NCBI RefSeq assembly: GCF_032854445.1
Contig: NC_088298.1
Span: 20,609,295-20,673,294 of the forward strand
Length of the DNA stretch: 64,000 nucleotides
Direction: 5' to 3'
Source of the DNA: Liolophura sinensis
Lineage: Eukaryota > Mollusca > Polyplacophora > Chitonida > Chitonidae
Both the position numbers and the translations under genes were made by a program. Shown piece after piece: positions 1-12,400 of this stretch (position 1 is the stretch's first letter; every line of letters starts with the position of its first letter). The notes under the pieces are model-generated. The model ran no database searches. It was given only the letters and a program-made list of their open reading frames with translations, and was not told the origin of the DNA.

Positions 1-54
1 TTTCCAGTGCAGTTTGTGTGTACCATAAAAATATTGTTCTGCGTGGATGACCAT

Positions 55-125
55 ATGTTGGCCAGCGTCATGTAAGTGGAATATTCTTGAGTACTTCGTA
101 AAACACCAATCAAATAAATAAAAAT
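55..125 (+). mobile_element. SINE family 1, 3' fragment
   Basis: It carries GGCCAGCGTCATGTAAGTG, TATTCTTGAGTAC and CACCAATCAAATAAATAAA, the 3' half of the SINE described in full at 5298-5562. Confidence 0.75.
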
Positions 126-258
126 ATTCTGACAATGAAACTGTTTGACTAGCGAAATAATCTTTGTAAAACTGTGGGTATTATTTTTATACAACCCATA
201 GATCTCCTGATTGTTTCAAAATATTGATTTCAGAGAAAGTTTCAGAATTCAGTTTCAG

Positions 259-443
259 ATGTCATGGATTATTTACAGATCTGAAGCGCACAATGGCTGT
301 CCTTCTGGAATCAATTCTTCAGCGACTTCATCAGTTAGAGTTCAAGGTCAATGGTGTCATAAATGGGTCAATCAGCGTAGGCAACACAAGTCAGCAACTG
401 GCCACCAAGAATCAAAATAGCCAGCATAAAATGGATGCAAAAG
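259..443 (+). CDS. MGAT5: MGAT5 stem-region exon (first exon in window)
   Basis: It encodes DLKRTMAVLLESILQRL and LEFKVNG, matching the stem helix of vertebrate MGAT5 (DLKKTLAVLLDNILQR, from memory), followed by a low-complexity N/S/Q linker. The 3' edge is clear: AAAAG then GTATAA at 444. The 5' edge is not: AG acceptors end at 233, 258 and 278 and all keep the frame, so the exon starts at 234, 259 or 279. The last base, G443, is the first base of a split Asp codon. Confidence 0.8.
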
Positions 444-3400
444 GTATAATATAAAAGATTTCCATGTAATTTTCATTTAATTTTCTAAAATTAAACTTTT
501 GTTTAAAGTGTTTTAGAATACAAGACTTTATCGTGCACATTTTTACAAAAGACAAAATTAAAAGTAAGATAGAAAAAATGTACGATTTGGAAAGGTCTAT
601 AGCAAAAATTTTGTTGTGGTTAATAATTTTTTTTTTACTTTAAGTACTCTTCAGTTTTTATAATCAATAAGGTGTTTATCTTAAGGAAAAATTAAATAAA
701 GTGCTACTCAAGCAGAAGTTCAACCAGAAGTGGACAAGTACATATTAGTGAGCCTTAAGCCTTGTCAAATTGTGCAACGCTCAATACACATGTACAACAT
801 TTAGCAGATAAAGGAGCTTAGCAGTTGTACAAGTCAATGTCCATTCTTGCGGAGATGTTCAGCATGTTTCCGGAGGGACTACATTTGCCCTTTTTCTGTC
901 TGTCTGTCTGTCCGTCAGAAAATGGTTTTGTGGACTTTTTTTTATAACAGTTAATCCTGTTGAATTGAACTCATGTTGGCTTCCCCTCCGGCCGTACGTG
1001 GGAAGATCTGCCAGCAACCTGCGGATGGCTGTGGGTTTCTCTGCCCGATTTCCACCCACCATAATGCTGGCCGCCATCATATGAGTGAAATGTTCTTGAG
1101 TTCGGCATAAACCACCAATCATATAAATAAATAAAATGTTGGGTTGAAACTTGGTACATGGCCTTGCCATAAGCAGTTATAGATGAAGTTGAAGGATCAG
1201 GTCACACCATACATTTTTGATATAGCTTTGGACTTCAAATAGTTTTTGGAAAAAAATTCTGAATTCAACCGTGGTACATGATTCACCATGGCAAGTTGTA
1301 CCGATCAGTTTAAAGCCGTGTGTCAGTTTGTTAATTTGCTGCAAAATTATGGGTTGTTTTCTGTCAAGGAGTTTGACACAGCTGTCATTCTAACAGCTCT
1401 AACCTGTTGAGGACATGTATTATAAATGCAATACTGCCAGGATGACTGACCTGTTGGGGACATGTATTATAAATACAATACTGCCAGGATGACTGACCTG
1501 TTGGGAACATGCATTATAAATGCAATACTGCCAGGATGCCTGACCTGTTGGGGACATGTATTATAAATGCAATACTGCCAGGATGCCTGACCTGTTGGGG
1601 ACATGTATTATAAATGCAATACTGCCAGGATGCCTGACCTGTTGGGGACATGTATTATAAATGCAATACTGCCAGGATGACTGACCTGTTGGGGAGATGT
1701 ATTATACTATACAAAAAACTATTACTTCAAATAGTTTTTGGAAAAAAATTCTGAATTCAACCGTGGTACATGATTCACCATGGCAAGTTGTACCGATCAG
1801 TTTAAAGCCGTGTGTCAGTTTGTTAATTTGCTGCAAAATTATGGGTTGTTTTCTGTCAAGGAGTTTGACACAGCTGTCATTCTAACAGCTCTAACCTGTT
1901 GAGGACATGTATTATAAATGCAATACTGCCAGGATGACTGACCTGTTGGGGACATGTATTATAAATACAATACTGCCAGGATGACTGACCTGTTGGGGAG
2001 ATGTATTATAAATGCAGTACTGCCAGGATGACTGACCTGTTGGGGAGATGTATTATAAATGCAGTACTGCCAGGATGACTGACCTGTTGGGGAGATGTAT
2101 TATAAATGCAGTACTGCCAGGATGACTGACCTGTTGGGGACATGTATTATAAATGCAATACTGCCAGGATGACTGACCTGTTGGGGACATGTTTTATAAA
2201 TACAATACTGCCAGGATGACTGACCTGTTGGGGACATGTATTATAAATGCAGTACTACCAGGATGCCTGACCTGTTGGGGAGATGTATTATAAATGCAAT
2301 ACTGCCAGGATGCCTGACCTGTTGGGAACATGTATTATAAATGCAATACTGCCAGGATGACTGACCTGTTGGGGACATGTATTATAAATGCAATACTGCC
2401 AGGATGACTGACCTGTTGGGGACATGTATTATAAATGCAATACTGCCAGGATGACTGACCTGTTGGGGACATGTATTATAAATGCAATACTGCCAGGATG
2501 ACTGACCTGTTGGGGACATGTATTATAAATGCAGTACTGCCAGGATGCCTGACCTGTTGGGGAGATGTATTATAAATGCAATACTGCCAGGATGCCTGAC
2601 CTGTTGGGGAGATGTATTATAAATACAATACTGCCAGGATGCCTGACCTGTTGGGGACATGTATTATAAATGCAATACTGCCAGGATGACTGACCTGTTG
2701 GGGACATGTATTATAAATGCAATACTGCCAGGATGACTGACCTGTTGGGGACATGTATTATAAATACAATACTGCCAGGATGACTGACCTGTTGGGAACA
2801 TGCATGATAAATGCAATACTGCCAGGATGACTGACCTGTTGGGGACATGTATTATAAATACAATACTGCCAGGATGACTGACCTGTTGGGAACATGCATT
2901 ATAAATGCAATACTGCCAGGATGCCTGACCTGTTGGGGACATGTATTATAAATGCAATACTGCCAGGATGCCTGACCTGTTGGGGACATGTATTATAAAT
3001 GCAATACTGCCAGGATGCCTGACCTGTTGGGGACATGTATTATAAATGCAATACTGCCAGGATGACTGACCTGTTGGGGAGATGTATTATAAATACAATA
3101 CTGCCAGGATGCCTGACCTGTTGGGGACATGTATTATAAATACAATACTGCCAGGATGACTGACCTGTTGGGGAGATGTATTATAAATGCAATACTGCCA
3201 GGATGACTGACCTGTTGGGGACATGTATTATAAATGCAATACTGTCAGGATGACTGACCTGTTGGGGAGATGTATTATAAATGCAGTACTGCCAGGATGA
3301 CTGACCTGTTGGGGAGATGTATTATAAATGCAATACTGCCAGGATGACTGACCTGTTGGGGAGATGTATTATAAATGCAATACTGCCAGGATGACTGACC

Positions 3401-6400
3401 TGTTGGGGACATGTATTATAAATACAATACTGCCAGGATGACTGACCTGTTGGGAACATGCATGATAAATGCAATACTGCCAGGATGACTGACCTGTTGG
3501 GGACATGTATTATAAATACAATACTGCCAGGATGACTGACCTGTTGGGAACATGCATTATAAATGCAATACTGCCAGGATGCCTGACCTGTTGGGGACAT
3601 GTATTATAAATGCAATACTGCCAGGATGACTGACCTGTTGGGGACATGTATTATAAATGCAATACTGCCAGGATGACTGACCTGTTGGGGACATGTATTA
3701 TAAATGCAATACTGCCAGGATGACTGACCTGTTGGGGAGATGTATTATAAATACAATACTGCCAGGATGCCTGACCTGTTGGGGACATGTATTATAAATA
3801 CAATACTGCCAGGATGACTGACCTGTTGGGGAGATGTATTATAAATGCAGTACTGCCAGGATGCCTGACCTGTTGGGGAGATGTATTATAAATGCAATAC
3901 TGCCAGGATGCCTGACCTGTTGGGGAGATGTATTATAAATACAATACTGCCAGGATGCCTGACCTGTTGGGGACATGTATTATAAATGCAATACTGCCAG
4001 GATGACTGACCTGTTGGGGACATGTATTATAAATGCAATACTGCCAGGATGACTGACCTGTTGGGGACATGTATTATAAATACAATACTGCCAGGATGAC
4101 TGACCTGTTGGGAACATGCATGATAAATGCAATACTGCCAGGATGACTGACCTGTTGGGGACATGTATTATAAATACAATACTGCCAGGATGACTGACCT
4201 GTTGGGGAGATGTATTATAAATGCAGTACTGCCAGGATGACTGACCTGTTGGGGACATGTATTATAAATGCAATACTGCCAGGATGCCTGACCTGTTGGG
4301 GACATGTATTATAAATGCAATACTGCCAGGATGACTGACCTGTTGGGGACATGTATTATAAATGCAGTACTGCCAGGATGCCTGACCTGTTGGGAACATG
4401 CATTATAAATGCAATACTGCCAGGATGCCTGACCTGTTGGGGACATGTATTATAAATGCAATACTGCCAGGATGCCTGACCTGTTGGGAACATGTATTAT
4501 AAATGCAATACTGCCAGGATGACTGACCTGTTGGGGACATGTATTATAAATGCAATACGGCCAGGATGCCTGACCTGTTGGGGACATGTATTATAAATGC
4601 AATACTGCCAGGATGACTGACCTGTTGGGGACATGTATTATAAATGCAGTACTGCTAGGATGCCTGACCTGTTGGGGACATGTATTATAAATGCAATACT
4701 GCCAGGATGACTGACCTGTTGGGGACATGTATTATAAATACAATACTGCCAGGATGACTGACCTGTTATAAATGCAATACTGCCAGGATGCCTGACCTGT
4801 TAGGAATATGCATGATAAATGCAATACTGCCAGGATGCCTGACCTGTTGGGGACATGTATTATAAATGCAATACTGCCAGAATTCCTGACCTGTTGGGAA
4901 CATGCATGATAAATGCAATACTGCCAGGATGCCTGACCTGTTGGGGACATGTATTATAAATGCAATACTGCCAGGATGCCTGACCTGTTGGGCACATGTA
5001 TTATAAATGCAATACTGCCAGGATGCCTGACCTCTTGGGGACATGTATTATAAATACAATACTGCCAGAAAGTCTGACCTGTTGGGAACACGCATTATAA
5101 ATGCAATACTGCCAGAATGTCTGACCTGTTGGGGGACATGTATTATAAATGCAATACTGCCAGGATGGCTGACCTGTTGGGGACATGCATTAAAACTGCA
5201 ATACTGCCAGAAAGTCTGACCTGTTGGGAACACGCATTATAAATGCAATACTGCCAGAATGTCTGACCTGTTGGGGACATGTATTATAAATGCAGTAGGG
5301 GCCTCCTTGGCTCAGTTGGTTAGCGCGCCAGTACAGCGTAATGACACAGGAGCCTCTCACCAATGCGGTCACGGTGAGTTCAAACCCAGCTCACACTGGC
5401 TTCCTCTCCAGCTGTAAGTGGGAAGGTCTTCCAGCAACCTGCAGATGATCGTGGGTTTCCCCCGGCCTCTGCTCGTTTTCCTCCCAACTTAATGCTGGCC
5501 ACCGTCGTATAGTGAAATGTTCCTGAGTAAGGCTTAAAACACCAATCAAATAAATAAATAGATATAAATGCAATACTGCCAGAATGCTTGTTATTCTCCA
5601 TGGGCAATTACATCTGATCTTTTGTGACATTTTTTTCAACTGTTGTTTCAGATGTCATCATGGGGAAAGTAGAAAAGTGTGTCCTAACTCAGGAGGACAA
5701 ACAGACTTTTCCAAATTGTGAGGGGAAGCTAATGGTAAGCAGATTTTATCATCGTATGGATGTATCCATTCATATATATAACTCTAGCCAGACTGAGCTC
5801 TACTCCACAGTTATCCTAGTTTGTCTCTAGTCTGCCGGTAGCTCACCGAAAGTGCACCTCTAGTGTGGTTTTAGCCAGTCATAGTTTATATGAAGAGAAA
5901 CTCTATAGAAAGCACATTTTGTTACATGGTGATATTTCTGTATCGAGTTATCATATCACAATCCAGCCTGATTGTTTGTCTCTAGTCGCCAACATGCCGG
6001 TAGTGAATCCATAGAATGCTGATGATGTGGGAGAGGGTTATTAAAGGGCTGCCATAATGTGCTTATTTTGGTTTCAGTGGATGCGCTACATGTGGAAATC
6101 AGACCCGTGCTACGCTCAGTTGGGAGTCGATGGTACAGACTGCTCCTTCTTCATGTACCTGAGTGAGGTATGGAAGAGACATAACTCAAAGATTTACATG
6201 TAACTGTGGTGTTTTGTCAGGACTACACATCGAAGCAAATTGACAGCAGAATTATACTTACTATTTATTGTGTCATTTTTCTCAAAATAACTATTGCCTT
6301 TGTGAATTACGGGGAAAATTTGTGCCTTTTGCTTTACCTCACTTTATTCAAACTTCTTACAAGATTTTCCCTTTTTTCTTCAGAGGGCTCGAAATGATTT

Positions 6401-9400
6401 TGCAATATATTTAATACTTTTTTGTGTTATAGGGAAATAATTACACAGAAAATGGTTCGCCTGGCCTGTGCAGTTAACCATTTAGCATGAAACGCCCACA
6501 AAATACATGTTCAAATGGCACACAGTACTTTTGTTGTTTCACAGGTAGAAGGATGGTGTCCCAGAAAACCATGGCAGGGAAAACGGGCGAATGTTTCTCC
6601 TGAAGTCACGAATTATGTGAGTTAGCAAACAGCGCGGATTGATTTGCCCACAGCTCATATTTAGTTGACTGTAATTTCTCTAATAAACACAAAGGTGTTT
6701 ATTCAAGCTTATTCTGATGGCATTATTCTGTGTACTCTGTTAAAATTCTACTTTTTGTGAAGCCCTGAAAATTGCTGATGCAACCAATGTTTGCAAAATG
6801 AAATTAAAATGGTGCATTAATCACACTGAAAGTAGTTCTTTCTTACGCGAAAAGGTTGAAGAATTAGCCTAAATCCTAAACGAATTCAACCGGTGAAGTA
6901 TAACTAGATGCAGTTTGAAAACATAAATCATATGATGTTGAAAACTATTGAAAAATGTATTGCCTAGACAAATGAAATCATAAAGCAATCTGTCTAGTTC
7001 AGAGAACATTCACATGATATGCCAAAACATGTGCTGTGTCTGTGGTCAAATTTGTTGAGTATTTAGAATGGACGAATGAATGAATGCTTGTGGTTTTACA
7101 CCGTGCTAAATAACAATTTTTTCAGTCATATGACATCGAGGAGTCTTGAGGTGTGTGTGTGTACAAGTACTGTGTCTTTTTGAAGCAGGACGAATCGATG
7201 ACGCCAAGGTGCTGTCGCCACTGAAGTATCATGCCGAAGACACTAGACATGACACCACACCCATCCACATTGCACTGACACTGGCCCAAGCAATCATGTT
7301 TCCTTGCACCTCTCAGTGCTGAATGCCAAGCAAGGCAGCAGCAAGTACCTTTTTTTTTAACTCGCCTACACAATTGTAGGAATTGTGAGAGGAGGGGAAA
7401 GTGGTGGTGTCCGGTGAAGCTTTTTTTTTAGCTCCTGTATACTGAGCCCTCGTACATGGGTGGAAGGTTAAACTTATTCTTTTAGCTGCAGTACATGTGT
7501 ATTGGGCTATCATACATGGATTGAAGGTTCAGCTTTTTCTTTTAGCTCCAGTACATGTGTATTGGGCTATCATACATAGGTTGAAGGTTAAACTTTTTCT
7601 TTTAGCTGCAGTACATGTGTATTGGGCTATCATACATGGATTGAAGGTTCAGCTTTTTCTTTTAGCTCCAGTACATGTGTATTGGGCTATCATACATGGG
7701 TTGAAGGTTAAACTTTTTCTTTTAGCTCCAGTACATGTGTATTAGGCTATCATACATGGATTGAAGGTTAAGCTTTTGCTTTTAGCTCCAGTACATGTGT
7801 ATTGGGCTATCATACATGAATTGAAGGTTAAGCTTTTTCTTTTAGCTCCGGTACATGTGTATTGGTCTGTTATACATGGATTGAAGGTTAAGCTTTTTCT
7901 TTTAGCTCCAGTGCATGTGTATTGGGTTATCATACATGGATTGAAGGTTAAGGTTTTTCTTTTAGCTCCAGTACATGTGTATTGGGCTGTCATACATGGA
8001 TTGAAGGTTAAGCTTCTTTTTTTCTTTTTTTTTTTTTGCTGCCTAGTTTAAGGTTTGGTGTGTAAATGCACATTCTCAGGATGGCAGGTTGAGCTTTTTT
8101 TTAAACTTCTATACATGTGTATTGGGCTATCATACATGAATTGAAGGTTAGGCTTTTTTTTATTTTTATTTTTATTTTTTTTTTTGTCTAGTTTTTTGAC
8201 CTCCTGTATAATGGCAGTAATATGTGGATCATACAGCGGTAGAAAGTTATGTTTTGTTTTGTGTTATTTTTTGTATTAGTTTTCACCTACAAACATCTAC
8301 AAACTGCTTACTGATGGAAGGTTGAACTGTTTTATTGGTTTTAGTTTGATAGGCTTTGTGAATTTTTTTTTTATTGATTTTAATTGATAGACTTTCAATT
8401 CAAAAATTTATCAGTTATATAAACTTCAATATGTTTTCTGTAGTAAATATGTTCCCCAGAAATTAAGCCTCCATGCAGAGCAACAATTTCTTTTATATAG
8501 GGTATCTGTGACTTTATGAATTATGAGATTTTTCGACTTCGCCAGATTTACCCTTTTTGTAATCAAGAAAAGTTTTGTGTAGGTGTTACCTTGGTGTATA
8601 CCAATTTATGTGGTATACACAATATCTGTTGAAAGCTGTCCACATCTATATTAGTGCTAGGAGCCTATAACACTGGCTGGTGCATTAGTACTAGGAGCCT
8701 ATGACACTGGCTGGTGCATTAGTACTAGGAGCCTATGACACTGGCTGGTGCATTAGTACTAGGAGTCTATGACACTGGCTGGTGCATTAGTACTAGGAGC
8801 CTATGACACTGGCTGGTGCATTAGTACTAGGAGTCTATGACACTGGCTGGTGCATTAGTACTAGGAGTTTATGACACTGGCTGGTGCATGTGTCTTCCTC
8901 TACTGTGATGGAATGTTTAAACCATAAACTCAGACAGTGACTGTTGTCAGCTGAGTATTTGCTCAGCCAGAATTGTTCACGGATTGCCACATGCAGTTCA
9001 CAATTTGCATATCAAAGACCACTGCCTCAGTTTTGTGCATGAACTCCCCCCCAATGATGTCTTTACAACCACAACACTTTACAACTAATATCTTTGTTCT
9101 GATTCCATTGTCTAGTTGGTTGCTGTAGCAGGCAAGGTGGTGGGATTCTCTGAATGCCTTTTTATGTCTTTGGTATGACCCGACTCGGATTTGATCCCAG
9201 GGTCTTCCAACTTTGAGTTAAGGATTTAGGGAAGGTCGTAATGATAGAGAGGTCTGTAGAAGGATGATCAAGTTTTCTGTGTGTTCCAGGCCAAACATCG
9301 CTCAGATCTTAATGGCTTGATGAAACTTCTTGTGGACCCGAACGAGCGCAAAGGTTACGCGTTCATACGTCAGAGGATAACGCGAATGTGGCCAGAGTGG

Positions 9401-12400
9401 GTGAAAGGTATTCAGAGCCTGGCAAAAAAACCAGGGTTTGATACCCGCCCCATCAAAAAGGTAAGAATTTGACAGAGTTTGTGTCAGATCTGAACATAGA
9501 ATACTGACATTCAAGAGTGTGTAAGTAGTAACTCAGTCACTTCCGTTTTTTAGAATCATTGCGACAAAAAAATTTAAGGGGCGTATCTTCAAAATGCTCT
9601 GCATGTAATGTACAGCACAATCACAAAAGGGGAAGTTTTCTGTTCATGTCTACAACATGCAAGTCTTTTGTTTTTTACTGTAAAATTTCATTCCTTTTGA
9701 AAATGAGGGTTTATGCTCATTGTTTTTGTTTTCAACTGGGATTGTCCAGCTTACAGCCATATCCTCACCACAATGGTATATTCAATTGAGAATAGTTTAT
9801 GGTTCCCAGGGGGAAAAATACAAAATTTTAGATAATTATTACAATGTTGCTTTTTGCTGTAAAAGTTGTTTCTTTTATACAGGTGATTGTGCACTTGGGC
9901 TTGCTCACTAAACAGACTGGCTTCAAAATAGCTGAGATGCAGTTTAAAGGTTAGAAGTACCCCATGGTTTAATATATTGCCGATAGAAATTCCGATTTGT
10001 GTTTAACGCCATACTGAAGAAGACTTCACTTATTCAACGTCAGCCAGCATTATGTGGAGGGTGGGGGGGGGGGGGGGGGGGGGCGGGTAGAGTGCTGGGG
10101 ATACCCACAGGGGAAACTCACGACTATCCGCTAAAAATAAGTGACTGTAATGGTATTATATGATTAAAAAAGGCTAATAGCAATATTAAACCCCACTATC
10201 ACTAGCACAGCATAATGACTCAGGAGCCTGTGAGTTCAAGTCCAGCTCACATTGGTTTCCTCTCTGGCCGTACATGGGAAGGTCTGCCAGCAACCTGCTG
10301 ATGGTCGTGGGTTTCCACCAGTTTCTTCCCACCATAATGCCGGTTGCCGTCGTATAAGTGATATATTCTTGATTACTATGTAAAACACCAATCAAATCAA
10401 TAGATAAATCAAATATTTTGCCTAAAGAATGCTATGTTGTGTAAAAAATGTATTTTCAGAAGCAGGTAAAAGCCTGAAAATGATATTTTTGATGCCAACA
10501 TTTGAGATAAGATATTAATTGAACTTCGCCAAGTTCTGATAACATATTTCCAGATAAGATATTAATTGAACTAAACAAAAAACTGTCAAGTGGCCCTTTA
10601 AGGTGGATGAAGTAATCAGAATCAGACTTCATGTGTTACTGGAAAAAAAGTTAAACTTTTGTGATATATAGTAATCATAGGCAGTTCTTGCTACTGGCCT
10701 GGAAAAGACTAAAAAGCCATTGAATTTGATTCCAGATACAGAAAGTTTAGGAATTTGATATCCTATCATGAAATCCCTCGTTTGTCTGTCACTTTCGTTT
10801 CTTCCACCAAAACCCAACCGCTTTGTATCGTTTGCTTCATTATGATTGAATTATTTCAACATTTATTATACATTAGGTGTGGTAATGCTCGTATAATAAT
10901 GGAGAAATATTGAGTCGAAATATAGCCATGGGTTTTGAGTTCTTTGTGTATTGCGTAAAATCGATCAGTAGCAGTACCCTAATTTCTCAACCCTGTCAAC
11001 TGCCACTGCAACCAATATTTTGAAACATTCTGAAAGAAGTCTGGGGTGTAGAGAAATAGTATGTAGCACACTTTTATGAAGTTTGCATTTTTAATGACAC
11101 ATACAAATCTATTTTACGATCATTTTCATAATAATTATATATGCATGAATATCACTGAAAAAAGTGCTTTAGCGTTTGACAAGGTTGAAAATTTGTGACA
11201 TGTAGTTTTCTGTATACGTCATTCGGCAGAAAAATCCTTGTGATTGCATTTAAATAAACATCAGATTTAAATAAATACATAAATCAGTACATCTATATTT
11301 TTTGTTGTTGTTGTTGTACAGGAGGCCCTTTAGGTGAACTGGTTCAGTGGAGTGACCTGATAGCCACTCTGTACCTGCTGGGACACCAGTTGACCATCAC
11401 CAGTGAGGTGGAACAGCTTAGTGGGTGAGTTGTCTCCCTTAGTTGTTAAGTCTCTTCTCTCATGGCAGTGTGGTCATTTCTTACTTGTTATTTTGTTTTA
11501 CATATTACCGTATAATTTTGGTGAACAACCTGACTCTGAGAATGTGCTGCAGTATTAATTATTTCATCATGAACATTTAATTAAAAGTGTATTAGCTAAC
11601 ACTGGTATTTAGTCATGTTTTATATTTAAATTTTTAGCCAAACTTGGCAGCCAGTGCAGTTCTCCAGAGACAAAGTGTAACATCAGCAATTTTAGTTTAT
11701 ATTTAATATAATGTTGTACAATTTTTTTTTTAAGCTAAGTACAAAATTGAAGACTTGGCTCAAAGTTAAATCTGGAATTAAGTCTTAAACTAGTTTTGGG
11801 CTGAGTGGTTGATCTACTGACTCACAGTCAGGGGACCAAGGTTCAATCCTGGGAATACTTACGCCCAAATTGTTAATCTGGGCACTTCCTAATTTGGTGC
11901 TCAGCATTAGAGCATGGGTCAAGTACTTTTTGTGTCGTTACTTCATATTGCAACGAGAGCACATTCAAAAGAGGAAGCCATGAACGGTTTTTGACATGAT
12001 CTCATGAACAATTCAAACTTAAAGGAAAACATTTTTAAAAGCAGTTAAAACCAGTACCCTGTGACTTGAGCATGTGGTTTATTGAGAAGGGATAGGCCAA
12101 ATAATCTTCAGTGTGGCATCATTGTGCTGTGACTGGCTGGGACTCTTTGTCTCATAAGGATATCAAAAATAGAACAGAGCTAAGCCCACGGTTTTAAAAA
12201 AATTATAATGAATAGCATTATTAAATCCCTTTAAGTGAAAAGCCCTCAAAAACAAACTCCTCAGCAGTTTTCCTAACATTGTTCTGATGTGACGTGATGA
12301 TATTCCTTAGTTATGTTGGAATGATGTCATGAGTGTTTGAAAGTATGACATCATTTGTGGCTATACGTACGTGGTGGGTCATGTCAAGTGTTCTTGCGTG

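Noticed and set aside
1396-5297. CRISPR-like direct repeats
   Set aside because: Repeats are contiguous with no unique spacers, the genome is eukaryotic, and there are no cas genes.
5298-5420. tRNA gene
   Set aside because: The A and B boxes belong to a SINE head. Spacing is too wide and no cloverleaf forms.
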